Source: Microbacteriaceae bacterium (GTDB taxonomy: Bacteria; Actinomycetota; Actinomycetes; Actinomycetales; Microbacteriaceae). From it: DNA of 64,000 bases. Shown here in pieces: positions 26,416 to 35,763 of the stretch. Positions within the stretch are counted from its first letter, which is position 1. Every line of letters starts with the position of its first letter. Location: contig JAODMT010000009.1 of the NCBI GenBank assembly GCA_025464975.1, forward strand, positions 186,001 to 250,000. Reading direction: 5' to 3'. Below the pieces are notes generated by a model. The model did no database searches, was not told the DNA's origin, and saw only the letters and a list, made by a program, of their open reading frames with translations. Made by a program: the position numbers and the translations under genes.

Positions 26416-27876
26416 GTGAAACCGCTTCCGCTGATCGGCAGCCTCGCTGTAGCCGCACTGGCGTTTTCGATGTCCGGATGCGTATCGTCGCCGGAGTCTT
26501 TCACGCTGCGAGTGCGGATCGATGTGCCGATTTACGTCGAGCCGAACAGCAATGACCGCCCGCGGGTGGGGTCTGCGTGCGACGGTGGCGCGCAAGGCGA
26601 TATCGCCCCTCTGGCTGGTGAGACTCTTCAGGTGAAGGATGACAGCGGAAAGACCATCCGGTCTCAGGTGCTGGGCAACGGGAAGATCGCGAATCACAGC
26701 GCATACGGTCAATCGTGTCGTTTCGTGGTCCGAGTCTCCGGGGTGCCGGCCAGCGCCTCTCGCTACCAGGTGAAGGTGGGCGACCTGGCCTCGCCGCTCG
26801 CAACGAACAAGCAAGCCCGCTCCGGGCTCGAACTCGGCCCCAACGGGAGCCCATCAGTAACGCAGACCGGTGGTGGCAATCGCTGGGGTGCGCTCCTTCC
26901 CGTGATGCTCGTCGGTGCCGGCATCGACAAGACCGGGGCCAGAGACTCCACCATTGCGATTCAGGCGATCATCGACGCGAACCCGGGGCGGGTCCTGCTG
27001 CTTCCGGCTGGCGTGTATACGATCACCGCGCTCACCTTGAGCAAGGGTCAGCACCTCGCTGGTGTGGGTCAGCAGGATTGGCGTGACCGATTCTCCAGCT
27101 TCGGCACCGCCGGATGGTTGGTCAACGAAAACTTCAACGGGACTGTTATCCGCTCCACGCTCACAGGCGGCTCGGCGATCACCATCGTCGACACCGAAGT
27201 GAACTCCGGCGGTCTTTCAGATTTCACCTTGATCGGCCCCGGCACGGGAACAAGCGTCGGCATCGTCTTGGGAAGCACCACGGTCACGCTCGTGAACGCG
27301 CTCATCCGCAGCGTGAAGATCGGCAACTTCGCGGTCTGTGTTCGCACGAACCTGGTCAACGAGGGCAGCTTCTACGACCTCATGATCCGCGGTTGCAGCC
27401 TCGGCCTCGACCTCGCGTCGCAGACCAACCAGAACGCCTTTTACACGCTCGACATCCAGTGGTGCGGCGACGGGTTGCACCTCTCTGCGAACAGTCGCGC
27501 CAACACGTTCTATTCGATGATCGGCCAGTCAAACTCCGGGATTGCTGCCGTCATTTCCGGGTCGAAGAACGTCTTCTACAACCCGTATTTTGAGAACAAC
27601 ACCACCGGCGCGGTTGACATCCTCTCTGGGGCGATGGGGAACAAGCTCGACTCCCCGCTCCAAAACGGTGAGAGCGATGCCATCCGCGTTCACGCGGGCG
27701 CCGGGGATAACGCGCTCACCGGAATCGGCTGGCAGGGCGGCGTCGCGACCGTCGTCAACGCGGGTGACCGAACCTACATTCAGGGGCGCATCTCGAGGCT
27801 TACGGACACCGGCAACAGCACTATCATTGTCGACCCGCTGATTCCTGGCACCGCGTACGGGGCGTGGCTCCCCTAG
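26416..27876 (+). CDS. Lipoprotein with right-handed beta-helix (pectate-lyase-3-like) domain
   Basis: A 486-residue predicted surface lipoprotein. The signal peptide ends in lipobox FSMSGC near residue 22. Residues 25-140 form an unrecognised N-terminal domain. From about residue 168, the sequence DKTGARDSTIAIQAIIDANP followed by VLLLPAGVYTITALTLSKG is the start of a pectate_lyase_3-type beta-helix, as in phage tailspikes and polysaccharide lyases. Repeated Asn-rich turns (NQNAFYTLDIQWC, ANTFYSMIGQSN, NVFYNPYFENN) continue the helix. No lyase or hydrolase active site can be assigned. The gene stands alone, divergent from the flavoprotein gene, with a GTG start. Confidence 0.75.
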   Translation: MKPLPLIGSLAVAALAFSMSGCVSSPESFTLRVRIDVPIYVEPNSNDRPRVGSACDGGAQGDIAPLAGETLQVKDDSGKTIRSQVLGNGKIANHSAYGQSCRFVVRVSGVPASASRYQVKVGDLASPLATNKQARSGLELGPNGSPSVTQTGGGNRWGALLPVMLVGAGIDKTGARDSTIAIQAIIDANPGRVLLLPAGVYTITALTLSKGQHLAGVGQQDWRDRFSSFGTAGWLVNENFNGTVIRSTLTGGSAITIVDTEVNSGGLSDFTLIGPGTGTSVGIVLGSTTVTLVNALIRSVKIGNFAVCVRTNLVNEGSFYDLMIRGCSLGLDLASQTNQNAFYTLDIQWCGDGLHLSANSRANTFYSMIGQSNSGIAAVISGSKNVFYNPYFENNTTGAVDILSGAMGNKLDSPLQNGESDAIRVHAGAGDNALTGIGWQGGVATVVNAGDRTYIQGRISRLTDTGNSTIIVDPLIPGTAYGAWLP

Positions 27877-27888
27877 ACGCGTCGCTGT

Positions 27889-28335
27889 TCACAGAAACAC
27901 CGAACGCGCGACCGCGCTCACGTCGAGCCTGATCCCGTCCGGCACGAGCACGGTCAGCAGCGGAGGACTCCAGTATGCGGAGAGGCGCACGGCCGCACTT
28001 GTGCCATCCGGCGACTCGGCGCGCTCGACCGAGAGTTGGTCGAACCCGTCGACCGGGGCGGTCTCCAGATAGTCGCGGACCGCGGCCGCGACATCCGCGG
28101 ACTCGAGCGTGGCCCGCGGACCGTCGGGAGTCATGGTCACTTGGCGCAGCTCAAATGCCTCGGCTCCCGCGAGAGCCGCGCCATCGGCGAGGGTGAACAG
28201 CCGCTTGCGTTCGAGGTACAGGGAGCTCGCCGAAACGACGAGCAGGATGAGAACGAGCGACAGGAAACCGTAGAAAATGGTCAGCGGCAGAATCGACCCG
28301 TCCTCGCTGCGCTGCCGACGCAGCTCGCCAATCAC
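27889..28335 (-). CDS. TadG-like membrane protein of the Tad/Flp cluster
   Basis: A 148-residue protein. After a short basic N-terminus, EDGSILPLTIFYGFLSLVLI forms a pseudopilin-like membrane helix, followed by an outer domain. LADGAALAGAEAF is the motif of the Rv3654c/TadG-like family found at the end of actinobacterial Tad clusters. I chose the GTG at 28335 because it overlaps the TGA of the upstream TadE gene (GTGA) and has GGGGACCGGA upstream. It would be exported or anchored by the secretion machine encoded upstream. Confidence 0.75.
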   Translation of the reverse strand: MIGELRRQRSEDGSILPLTIFYGFLSLVLILLVVSASSLYLERKRLFTLADGAALAGAEAFELRQVTMTPDGPRATLESADVAAAVRDYLETAPVDGFDQLSVERAESPDGTSAAVRLSAYWSPPLLTVLVPDGIRLDVSAVARSVFL

Positions 28336-28784
28336 TCCGGTCCCCAGAATCGTGACACCCGTTCCGTTGCGGTCGACCGCAACGGGACGGCCAACGGCGC
28401 GAACCCGGTCAGCGCCGTCGGGAGAAGGGGAAGCGCGACGGCCACTCCGACCGAAATGGAGACCGTTCCGGACCGGTGGAGGCACGTGGCGGGCCGCGGG
28501 GAACACTCGATGGACACGCTCGCTGCCGCCGAATCGATGCCGTAGTCCGCGAGTGCGTAGTGAATCGCCCTCTCGGCCGCAGCTTCCGCGGAGCGCTCGT
28601 CGCGCGACTGCACGTACACGCGGACCGCCTGCCGGCTCGCGCCGTCCACAGCAAAGGATCCGGCCTGGATCGCCGACATCGCCAGCACGAGGTAAACGAG
28701 CGGCACCAGGAGGATCAGGCCGGCCGTGACGAATTCGAGGGATGCGGTGCCCCGATCATCGTTCCAGAGTCTCCACCGAAGCAT
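28332..28784 (-). CDS. TadE-like pseudopilin protein 1
   Basis: A 150-residue TadE-family protein. RGTASLEFVTAGLILLVPLV carries the prepilin-like glutamate and hydrophobic helix, followed by an outer domain with two cysteines (ECSPRPATCL). It overlaps its upstream neighbour by 29 bases and the downstream gene by 4, so the three minor pilins are tightly coupled. The C-terminal end is basic and ends FWGPE. Confidence 0.8.
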   Translation of the reverse strand: MLRWRLWNDDRGTASLEFVTAGLILLVPLVYLVLAMSAIQAGSFAVDGASRQAVRVYVQSRDERSAEAAAERAIHYALADYGIDSAAASVSIECSPRPATCLHRSGTVSISVGVAVALPLLPTALTGFAPLAVPLRSTATERVSRFWGPE

Positions 28785-29157
28785 GGCCGGTCACCTCCAG
28801 GCCCCCGGGGATACCGACGAGACCGAATAGCGGCAACGGCGAACGTACCGTGACTTGGGCGGAATCGTGGCCTGCGAAGCTGACGTAGGCCGCCGTGACA
28901 TCCGCTGCGTAGCGGTCGCCGATGGCTGTGGACAGAAGGTCGCGGGTTCGAGCCACCCCATCGTCGAGTCCGTTATCGGCGAGCGCGGCGAAGCGGGCTC
29001 CTTCGGACGCCGCATCGAGCGCGGTGTTGCGAATGTGAAGGGCAAGGGCCAGCTGCATCACGGAGAGGGTGAGCACAGTGAGCAGCCCGGCAACCAACAC
29101 GAATTCGGCCGCTGCCGAGCCACGCTCCTCGGAGAGCTGCGACCGGAGCCGACGCAT
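28756..29157 (-). CDS. TadE-like pseudopilin protein 2
   Basis: A 133-residue TadE-family protein. RGSAAAEFVLVAGLLTVLTL is the pseudopilin helix and ALDAASEGARFAAL is the conserved TadE stretch that follows. It lies 3 bases after the small pilin-like gene and would be a minor subunit of a Tad-type pilus or secretion system. Confidence 0.82.
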   Translation of the reverse strand: MRRLRSQLSEERGSAAAEFVLVAGLLTVLTLSVMQLALALHIRNTALDAASEGARFAALADNGLDDGVARTRDLLSTAIGDRYAADVTAAYVSFAGHDSAQVTVRSPLPLFGLVGIPGGLEVTGHASVETLER

Positions 29158-29160
29158 GGA

Positions 29161-29361
29161 TCAGAATCCGGTAACACGTTCGATTGCCTGCTCGAAGACG
29201 CCGCTGAGCGCCGGGCCAGCGAGACCCCAAATGATGATCACGAGTCCGGCCGTCATTAGCGTGATGAGCACCCAACCGGGCACATCGCCCCGCTCACCGT
29301 CCTGTTCATGCTCGCGTGTGATCTTCCCAAGGCGTCGGAGGAGGCCGCTCGGACTAATCAT
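29161..29361 (-). CDS. Small pilin-like membrane protein (Flp position)
   Basis: A 66-residue protein with a charged N-terminus, the stretch ERGDVPGWVLITLMTAGLV and one long hydrophobic helix. It takes the position of the Flp major pilin between tadC and the TadE genes. The Gly before the helix could be a prepilin cleavage site, but the usual Flp signature Gly then E at +5 is missing, so the pilin call rests mainly on context. AAGGGA lies about 9 bases before the chosen ATG. Confidence 0.6.
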   Translation of the reverse strand: MISPSGLLRRLGKITREHEQDGERGDVPGWVLITLMTAGLVIIIWGLAGPALSGVFEQAIERVTGF

Positions 29362-29387
29362 TTCTGTTGTCCCTTCCTGATGGCGGA

Positions 29388-30335
29388 TCACAATCCCATC
29401 TGCAGAACGGCGATTCCGGGAAAAATGGCGAACACTACGGTCACGGGAAGAATGAGGAACACGAGGGGGACAAGCATGGCTACCTCCTTCTTGCCCGCCA
29501 GTTCGAGAAGGCCCCGCTTTGCCTCATCCCGCGCGTCCTGAGCCTGGGCCCGCAGCACCTCGGCAAGCGGGCTTCCCCGCTCGAGCGCACCGGTGATCTG
29601 CTCGACACCACGAGTTAGGGCCGGCAACCGAATCCCGGCGGCGAGAGAGTCGAGCGCCTCCGCGAGCGGACGTCCGGCGCTCACTTCTCCCACGACGCCG
29701 GACAGTTCGGATGCAAGCTCGCCCTGGCTTACCCTGCCAACCCGTCGCAGGGCGTCGAGAATGCCCTCCCCCGCGGAGAGGCTGAGCGTGAGAAATTCAA
29801 GTACCGTGGGCAATTCGCCCGTTATTCGCGCGAGTCGCGCGTCCGCGGCTCGCCGCAGCAAGCGGTCCCTCGCAACAACCGCAGCCACGCCGAAGACCAC
29901 CACGATTCCCAGCTGAAGCGGGATCCGCGTTGTCTGGGTCCGCGCCACCACGAGCGAGGCGAGACCTCCGGCGGCGAGCCCGAAGACGCCCCAAACGAGT
30001 TGCCGTGAGCGAAACTGCTCGAGCGTGAGCGGGCTGGCCGACTGGCGGAGTCGCACCTCGATGGTTGGTGCTCCGCCGAGCACCCTGCCGAGCAGCGTCA
30101 CCAGGCGACCGACGAGCGGCGCAACAAGCGCTCCGATCACGGGAAGCGGGTCGACGGTCCGGCGCCGAAGCAGCTCACGCGCACCGGGCGAAAAGTCGAT
30201 GAGGTACGGCGCCACCCGGTTGGCCAGTCGCGGCCGGCTGAGCCGGGGCACCAGACTGGCGAGCGACCACAGACCGAGGCCGAGGCCGAGTCCGCACAGC
30301 AGACCCCACCCCGCGAGGTCGGCTACGCGAACCAT
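29388..30335 (-). CDS. tadC: Type II secretion F-domain protein, TadC-like
   Basis: A 315-residue inner-membrane platform protein. It has N-terminal helices, a cytoplasmic T2SSF domain (LPTVLEFLTLSLSAGEGILD near residue 165) and C-terminal helices (VPLVFLILPVTVVFAIFPG). The ATG at 30335 has GGAGGAAG upstream and overlaps the tadB stop. With TadB it forms the membrane platform of the Tad machine. Confidence 0.85.
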   Translation of the reverse strand: MVRVADLAGWGLLCGLGLGLGLWSLASLVPRLSRPRLANRVAPYLIDFSPGARELLRRRTVDPLPVIGALVAPLVGRLVTLLGRVLGGAPTIEVRLRQSASPLTLEQFRSRQLVWGVFGLAAGGLASLVVARTQTTRIPLQLGIVVVFGVAAVVARDRLLRRAADARLARITGELPTVLEFLTLSLSAGEGILDALRRVGRVSQGELASELSGVVGEVSAGRPLAEALDSLAAGIRLPALTRGVEQITGALERGSPLAEVLRAQAQDARDEAKRGLLELAGKKEVAMLVPLVFLILPVTVVFAIFPGIAVLQMGL

Positions 30336-31198
30336 CGTCCTTCCTCCGGGATGTGGCCGATCGCGAGCATGATTCGGTAGGCGATTGAGGTTACGAGCAG
30401 TCCCCCGACGATCAACGCGACCCCCGCGCCAGTGCTGTAGGCCGCCGCGGCCTCGGGTCTGGTTGCGAGCAGCAGCAGGATGATCCACGGCGCCGCCACG
30501 CCGAGTTTCGCGGCGTTCATCACCCAGGACTGCCGCGCTTCGACCTCCGAGCGGATGGCAGCCTCCTGCCGGAGGTAGGCCGAAAGGTGACGGAGCACGG
30601 TCGTTAGCTCGCTTCCCCCGACCTCACGAGACATCCGCAGCGTCTCCAGGATCCGGTCGGCAACCGGATCGGCGAGACTCGACTTCAACCCGTCCAGCGC
30701 AATCGAGAAGTTCCCTGTCGCGCGATACTCGCTCTGAAATCCGGCGAACGCCGCTCGCGTCGGGACGGGCCCGGTGTTGGCAAGTGCCTCGACGCTGTCG
30801 GGGAGGGCAAGTCCGGATCGCACCGCCGAGACGAGGTGGTCGACGACGTCTGGCCAGAGCACCCGAGCGGCAGCGCGACGGCTCCGAGCCCGCCAGCTGA
30901 TCAGGGCGAACGGGGCGAATAATGCAACTGCGCCGGAGATGAGGGCGATGACAGCGACCGGCACGAGCGCGAGGGTCACCGCGAACAGCGCCGTCCCAGA
31001 GAACACGGCGACGACGATGACCGCCGTCGGCGACACGCTCGCCATGCCCGCTTGGGCGAGACGCTCCCTCAATAGTGAGAATGCCGGATTCCTCACGCGA
31101 CTTCGTCGCGCCGTCATCGGCCAGAGGAACGGCGAGGCCAGGAGCACAAGCCCCAGCCCGAGCAGTAGTCCGACCACGATCCCCATCGCGACGATCAT
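30323..31198 (-). CDS. tadB: Type II secretion F-domain protein, TadB-like
   Basis: A 291-residue inner-membrane protein with the T2SSF domain (LVSAVRSGLALPDSVEALAN and MSREVGGSELTTVLRHLSAY). Helices flank the domain on both sides. It overlaps tadA by 4 bases and tadC by 13 bases. Confidence 0.85.
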   Translation of the reverse strand: MIVAMGIVVGLLLGLGLVLLASPFLWPMTARRSRVRNPAFSLLRERLAQAGMASVSPTAVIVVAVFSGTALFAVTLALVPVAVIALISGAVALFAPFALISWRARSRRAAARVLWPDVVDHLVSAVRSGLALPDSVEALANTGPVPTRAAFAGFQSEYRATGNFSIALDGLKSSLADPVADRILETLRMSREVGGSELTTVLRHLSAYLRQEAAIRSEVEARQSWVMNAAKLGVAAPWIILLLLATRPEAAAAYSTGAGVALIVGGLLVTSIAYRIMLAIGHIPEEGRWFA

Positions 31199-32430
31199 GC
31201 GGCCACCTCGGCAAGGAGCAACGAGAGATCCACCCCGTTAGCCCGGAATTTGGCCGAGCGGGCCGGGTAACTGCCGGTCGCTCGCAGTGTCCCTGCTTCC
31301 GTCGCGAAAATCATGCTGGTCTCCACCGCACCGCTCGTGGTCAGGTTGCCGGTCGGTGCCAGGATCTGAGTGATGTGCCGCTTGCCCGTTCGCGCAAGCT
31401 CGCAATGCACGACGACGTCGATGGAGGAGGCCACCGTCGGAACGACGAACGACGAATCGATGTTCCGTCCGGCGAGCAAGGGCAACGTGCACAGCTTCAC
31501 GAGCGCGTCCCGCGCCCCGTTCGCGTGAATCGAACACATGCCCGGCACGCCACTGTTGAGCGCGATGAGCAGGTCGAGGGCCTCTGCCTCTCGCACCTCG
31601 CCCACCACGAGACGGTCGGGGCGCATCCGAAGGGCTTCTTTGATCAGGCGACGAAGAGTGATTTCGCCCGTGCCCTCGAGGCTCGGCTGGCGGCATTGCA
31701 TTCCGACGGTGTCGCGGGCCCCGAGGTCGAGCTCAAATGTCTCCTCGACGGTGATGATGCGATCCGTTCGACGCGCGCTTGAGAGCAAGACGTTGAGGAG
31801 CGTCGTTTTTCCGCTCTGCGTCGCCCCCGAAACGAGAATGTTTTGCCCGGACCGCACGCACGCGTCCAGGAAGGCGGCCGCGCGTTCGCTGACTGAGCCG
31901 AGTGCGACGAGCTGCTCGAGGTCGCGGATGCGCTTGGTGAACTTGCGGATGTTCACCGACCAGTGCCTCCGCGTGACGTCGGGAATGACGACATGAAGCC
32001 GCGATCCGTCGGGAAGCGAGGCATCGACGAATGGCGAGCTGAGGTCCACCCGCCGACCGGATGATTGCAGCATCCGTTCGACGAGGTCGCGAACCTCGGC
32101 CGCCCCGAGCACAACCGGTGTCAGTTCCGGCACTCCATTTCGCGCGACGAACACCCGCGACGGTCCGTTGATCCAGATCTCCTCGACCTCCTCGTCGTCG
32201 AAATACGGCTGAAGGGCACCGAATCCGGTGATGCTCGCAATGATCTCCCGCGCCGTCTGCTGCTCGTCTACGAGCATCGGCATCGAACCGCCGAGCGCTC
32301 GCTCGCTGTAGCGCCGCACCTCGTCGCGAACGTAGTTGTCGACGAGCGCACGATCCGAACCGAGGTCGACGCCGTCGCCGAGCACTCGAGCACGCACCCG
32401 TTCGGCGATGATGGCGACCGGATGCGACAT
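31195..32430 (-). CDS. tadA: Tad secretion ATPase TadA/CpaF
   Basis: A 411-residue hexameric ATPase that powers Tad pilus assembly. Walker A is GATQSGKTTLLN near residue 170; an Asp-box-type ITVEETFELDL, Walker B RPDRLVVGEVRE, and a His-box GVPGMCSIHANGARDALVKL follow. The N-terminal domain FDDEEVEEIWINGPSRVFVA is typical for CpaF. The chosen ATG at 32430 gives normal family length. It is the first gene of the operon; no TadZ gene lies upstream, and ctaD is divergent. Confidence 0.92.
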   Translation of the reverse strand: MSHPVAIIAERVRARVLGDGVDLGSDRALVDNYVRDEVRRYSERALGGSMPMLVDEQQTAREIIASITGFGALQPYFDDEEVEEIWINGPSRVFVARNGVPELTPVVLGAAEVRDLVERMLQSSGRRVDLSSPFVDASLPDGSRLHVVIPDVTRRHWSVNIRKFTKRIRDLEQLVALGSVSERAAAFLDACVRSGQNILVSGATQSGKTTLLNVLLSSARRTDRIITVEETFELDLGARDTVGMQCRQPSLEGTGEITLRRLIKEALRMRPDRLVVGEVREAEALDLLIALNSGVPGMCSIHANGARDALVKLCTLPLLAGRNIDSSFVVPTVASSIDVVVHCELARTGKRHITQILAPTGNLTTSGAVETSMIFATEAGTLRATGSYPARSAKFRANGVDLSLLLAEVAA

Positions 32431-32605
32431 GGGCACAGTCTGGGCGTGGCCCCGCGGGCGGCGTCGAGGTTTTCCACAGGCACCCCGTCCTGTGCAAGCT
32501 CCGACCGCCGAATTTCCAGCTTCACGAAAGCAGCGATATGTCAATCCCTATATGCGGCTTGTGGAGCGGACTTAATTGGCAGGCAGACGTTGAAGGGAGA
32601 CGGCC

Positions 32606-34348
32606 GTGACAACGACACTGCCGAAACCAGGCACGACGACCCCGGCTCAGCCGGGCCAGTCAGCACAACCGACTCGACGTCGCTCCCGGCTGGCCTCGAT
32701 CATCACCTCGACCGACCACAAGACCATCGGGTACATGTACCTCGCCGCGTCGTTCTTCTACTTCCTCCTGGGCGGGGTGCTCGCGCTGATAATCCGCACC
32801 CAGCTTTTCCAACCCGGGCTTCAGGTGCTGGCGACCAAGGAGCAGTACAACCAACTGTTCACGATGCACGGCACCATCATGATGTTGCTGTTCGCGACCC
32901 CGCTATTCGCCGGGTTCGCCAACGTGATCATGCCGCTACAGATCGGGGCGCCGGATGTCGCGTTCCCGCGGCTCAACGCCCTCTCGTTCTGGCTGTACTT
33001 CTTCGGCGCTCTCATGGTGGTCGGGCCGCTGCTCTCGCCCTATGGCATGGCGGACTTCGGCTGGACCGCCTACGTCCCGCTCTCCACGAGGACGTTCTCG
33101 CCCGGGATAGGCGGATCGATGTGGGCCGTCGGGCTGGCCCTCGCCGGATTCGGCACGATTCTCGGCGCGGTGAACTTCATCACCACCGTCATCACGATGC
33201 GGGCGCCCGGCATGACCATGTTCCGGGTGCCGATCTTCAGCTGGAACATCCTCGTCACCTCGCTGCTCGTGATCCTCGCCTTCCCGGTATTTGCGGCCGC
33301 ACTGTTTGCCCTAGCCGGCGAGCGCGAGTTCGGCATGAAGGTGTTCGATCCGGCGGCCGGCGGCCCCATTCTCTGGCAACACCTGTTCTGGTTCTTCGGG
33401 CATCCGGAGGTCTACATCATCGCCCTGCCGTTCTTCGGCATCATCACCGAGGTGCTGCCGGTGTTCAGCCGCAAGCCGATCTTCGGCTACAAGAGCCTGA
33501 TCTTCGCGAGCATCGCCATCGCCGCTCTGTCGGTCGCGGTGTGGGCCCACCACATGTTCGCCACCGGATCGGTGCTTCTTCCCTTCTTCTCGCTCATGAC
33601 GGTGCTCATCGCCGTGCCGACCGGGGTGAAGATCTTCAACTGGGTCGGCACCATGTGGCGCGGATCGGTCACCTTCGAGACGCCGATGCTCTGGGCGGTC
33701 GGCTTTTTGATCACCTTCACCTTCGGTGGTCTCACCGGCGTCATTCTCGCGTCACCCGCGCTGGACTTCCACGTGCACGACACCTACTTTGTCGTTGCAC
33801 ACTTCCACTACGTGGTTTTCGGAACCGTGGTGTTCGCCATGTTCGCCGGCTTCTACTACTGGTGGCCGAAGATGACCGGCAAGATGCTCAACGAGCGGCT
33901 CGGCAGAATCCACTTCTGGCTGCTGTTCATCGGATTCCACACCACCTTCCTCATCCAGCACTGGCTCGGCGTGGCCGGGATGCCCAGACGCTACGCCACC
34001 TACCAGGTGACCGACGGGTTCGCCTGGATGCACCAAATCTCCTCGGTCGGCGCGGCCATCCTGGCCGTCTCGATGCTGCCGTTCTTCCTCAATGTCTACG
34101 TCACGGCCCGAAAGGCACCGCGAGTGACCGAGGATGACCCGTGGGGCACCGGCCGCTCGCTCGAGTGGGCCACGTCGTGCCCGCCGCCGCGCCACAACTT
34201 CACCTCCATTCCTCGCATCCGCTCGGAGTCCCCAGCATTCGAGCTGCACCATCCCGAGGCGCCGGCGACGACCGGAATCGGTCCGGCGAAAGCAATGGAT
34301 GCGCCCGAGGCCGGTCCGGATCCGGTCAACTCCTCGGCCCCGAAGTAA
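32606..34348 (+). CDS. ctaD: Cytochrome c oxidase subunit I (aa3-type)
   Basis: A 580-residue haem-copper oxidase subunit. Twelve hydrophobic segments are evident. Key motifs are [13 protein letters not shown] (haem a ligand His), [19 protein letters not shown] (CuB His and cross-linked Tyr), WAHHMFATG (two CuB ligands) and [16 protein letters not shown] (both haems). The GTG start follows AAGGGAGACGGCC. The C-terminal tail of about 60 residues is soluble. ctaC and ctaE are not in the window. Confidence 0.97.
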   Translation: MTTTLPKPGTTTPAQPGQSAQPTRRRSRLASIITSTDHKTIGYMYLAASFFYFLLGGVLALIIRTQLFQPGLQVLATKEQYNQLFTMHGTIMMLLFATPLFAGFANVIMPLQIGAPDVAFPRLNALSFWLYFFGALMVVGPLLSPYGMADFGWTAYVPLSTRTFSPGIGGSMWAVGLALAGFGTILGAVNFITTVITMRAPGMTMFRVPIFSWNILVTSLLVILAFPVFAAALFALAGEREFGMKVFDPAAGGPILWQHLFWFFGHPEVYIIALPFFGIITEVLPVFSRKPIFGYKSLIFASIAIAALSVAVWAHHMFATGSVLLPFFSLMTVLIAVPTGVKIFNWVGTMWRGSVTFETPMLWAVGFLITFTFGGLTGVILASPALDFHVHDTYFVVAHFHYVVFGTVVFAMFAGFYYWWPKMTGKMLNERLGRIHFWLLFIGFHTTFLIQHWLGVAGMPRRYATYQVTDGFAWMHQISSVGAAILAVSMLPFFLNVYVTARKAPRVTEDDPWGTGRSLEWATSCPPPRHNFTSIPRIRSESPAFELHHPEAPATTGIGPAKAMDAPEAGPDPVNSSAPK

Positions 34349-34360
34349 GAAACCGCGCCG

Positions 34361-35518
34361 ATGCTCAGCCAGAGTCTCGCCCAGATTTACCGCGACGGCG
34401 GCTCCTGGTCGGAGGTCTACCTCGACGTGTCGGTGTACACCCCTGATACGCGGCAGGTGAAGGATGAGCGACGCGCGTCGGTGCTCGACCAGCTCGAACG
34501 AGCAGGGGCCCCGAAGGCCGACATCGACACCGTTGGAAACGTGCTGGCCACGGATGACATCCCACGCGGCAGCGCGTGCGTCTTCCTCCTGGTGAAAGAC
34601 GGCGAACTCGTGATTCACGAGCGCATCCCCGGTCTGGCCGTCGAACCGGGAAGTGTGAGCTTCGGGCCGCTGCCAAGCCTCGTCCCCATGCTCAGTCACC
34701 AGCCGTGTGAGTTCACCTACCTCGTTGTCGAGACTGCGCGCGAGGGTGGGGAGGTTCGCCTCTATCGCGCCGGTTCCACGAAAGAGGAGACCGCGGAGCA
34801 TGTCGAGGGCCGTACGGACGCCCTGCACAAGATCCCCGGCGGAGGCTGGCGGCACGACCACATTCAGCATCACGTCGAAGAGATCTGGCGCCAAACCCAG
34901 TCAAAGCTCGCAGCGGTGATCGATGAGATTGTGCGTGAGAGGCGACCGCGCCTGCTCGTGGTCGCCGGTGACATCCGCGCTCGTGAACTGCTCGAGAAGC
35001 GGCTCTCTGCCGGGAGCAAGGAAATTCTTTCCGTTGAGCCCACTGATACTCGCGCCGATGGCGCGACTAATCATGCCCTGATGGAGCACGTCAACCGGGA
35101 GATCGAACGAATTGTGGCCGACGATAAGCGGGACATCTCGGACCGCCTCGCCATGCGCTCCGGTCGCGGCGACAAGACGACGGAGTTCACTCTCGGCGGG
35201 GTCGTCGACGCGCTGGCCGGCGCGCGGGTCGACATCCTGATCCTGGACAGCGAACGGCTGCGGGATCGGGAGCTTTTCGCGCTCGACACGGAGCCGTGGA
35301 TCGCGACCGCGCCGGAGGCAACCCATGGCGCAAGCATCATCGCGTCGGCTCCGGCCGAACTTGGTTTGGTGCGAGCCGCGCTGTTGACCGACGCGAGAAT
35401 CCTGTTCACCGATTCGGGGGCAATACCGGACGGGCGGCACAGCATCGCCCTTCCGGAAAATGCCCCGGCCGGCGCGCTGCTCCGCTGGCACACCGGCCCT
35501 CCGGTTCCCGGGTCCTGA
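34361..35518 (+). CDS. BaeRF family 2 / Rv2629-like protein
   Basis: A 385-residue protein of the bacterial archaeo-eukaryotic release-factor (eRF1/Vms1-like) superfamily. KIPGGGWRHDHIQHHVEEIW matches the G-G-x-W-x5-Q-like loop seen at the position of the eRF1 GGQ. LVVAGDIRARELLEKRL and ILILDSERLRD belong to the following L30e-like domains. Rv2629 of mycobacteria is a stress-induced relative. A ribosome-related or hydrolase role is likely, but the exact reaction is unknown. It starts 12 bases after ctaD. Confidence 0.78.
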   Translation: MLSQSLAQIYRDGGSWSEVYLDVSVYTPDTRQVKDERRASVLDQLERAGAPKADIDTVGNVLATDDIPRGSACVFLLVKDGELVIHERIPGLAVEPGSVSFGPLPSLVPMLSHQPCEFTYLVVETAREGGEVRLYRAGSTKEETAEHVEGRTDALHKIPGGGWRHDHIQHHVEEIWRQTQSKLAAVIDEIVRERRPRLLVVAGDIRARELLEKRLSAGSKEILSVEPTDTRADGATNHALMEHVNREIERIVADDKRDISDRLAMRSGRGDKTTEFTLGGVVDALAGARVDILILDSERLRDRELFALDTEPWIATAPEATHGASIIASAPAELGLVRAALLTDARILFTDSGAIPDGRHSIALPENAPAGALLRWHTGPPVPGS

Positions 35519-35569
35519 CCGATCATCCCCTGCGCCGGATCAAAATCGGAAAGTGGGGGCGCCGCCCGC

Positions 35570-35575
35570 TACAAT
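35570..35575 (+). promoter_or_regulatory. Candidate -10 of tRNA-Leu
   Basis: TACAAT lies 13 bases before the tRNA. No good -35 is visible 17 bases further upstream (CGGAAA). Confidence 0.35.
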
Positions 35576-35587
35576 TGAGCCGCACTC

Positions 35588-35669
35588 GCGGGAGTGGTGA
35601 AATTGGTATACACGCAGGTTTTAGGTACCTGTGCCGCAAGGCGTGAGGGTTCAAGTCCCTTCTTCCGCA
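35588..35669 (+). tRNA. tRNA-Leu (anticodon TAG)
   Basis: An 82-base class II tRNA. The acceptor GCGGGAG pairs with CTTCCGC with one G-U pair. The anticodon stem is CAGGT/ACCTG with loop TTTAGGT, giving TAG for CUA leucine codons. The T arm is AGGGTTCAAGTCCCT. The CCA end is not encoded. Confidence 0.95.
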
Positions 35670-35763
35670 CGAACGTTGGACTTCCCAATTCGGCAGTCCT
35701 CCCTATTTCGGCGATGTCGTTTGCTGGCTAGCCTGTCACTATTGACGACTGGAGCCCCGACCC

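Noticed and set aside
32065-34137. A 690-codon plus-strand frame across tadA and ctaD
   Set aside because: It is out of frame with both genes, which carry full motif sets. The translation is His/Arg-rich nonsense.
35500-35760. Integration site at tRNA-Leu
   Set aside because: There is no integrase, no repeated 3' tRNA end and no foreign block next to the tRNA.
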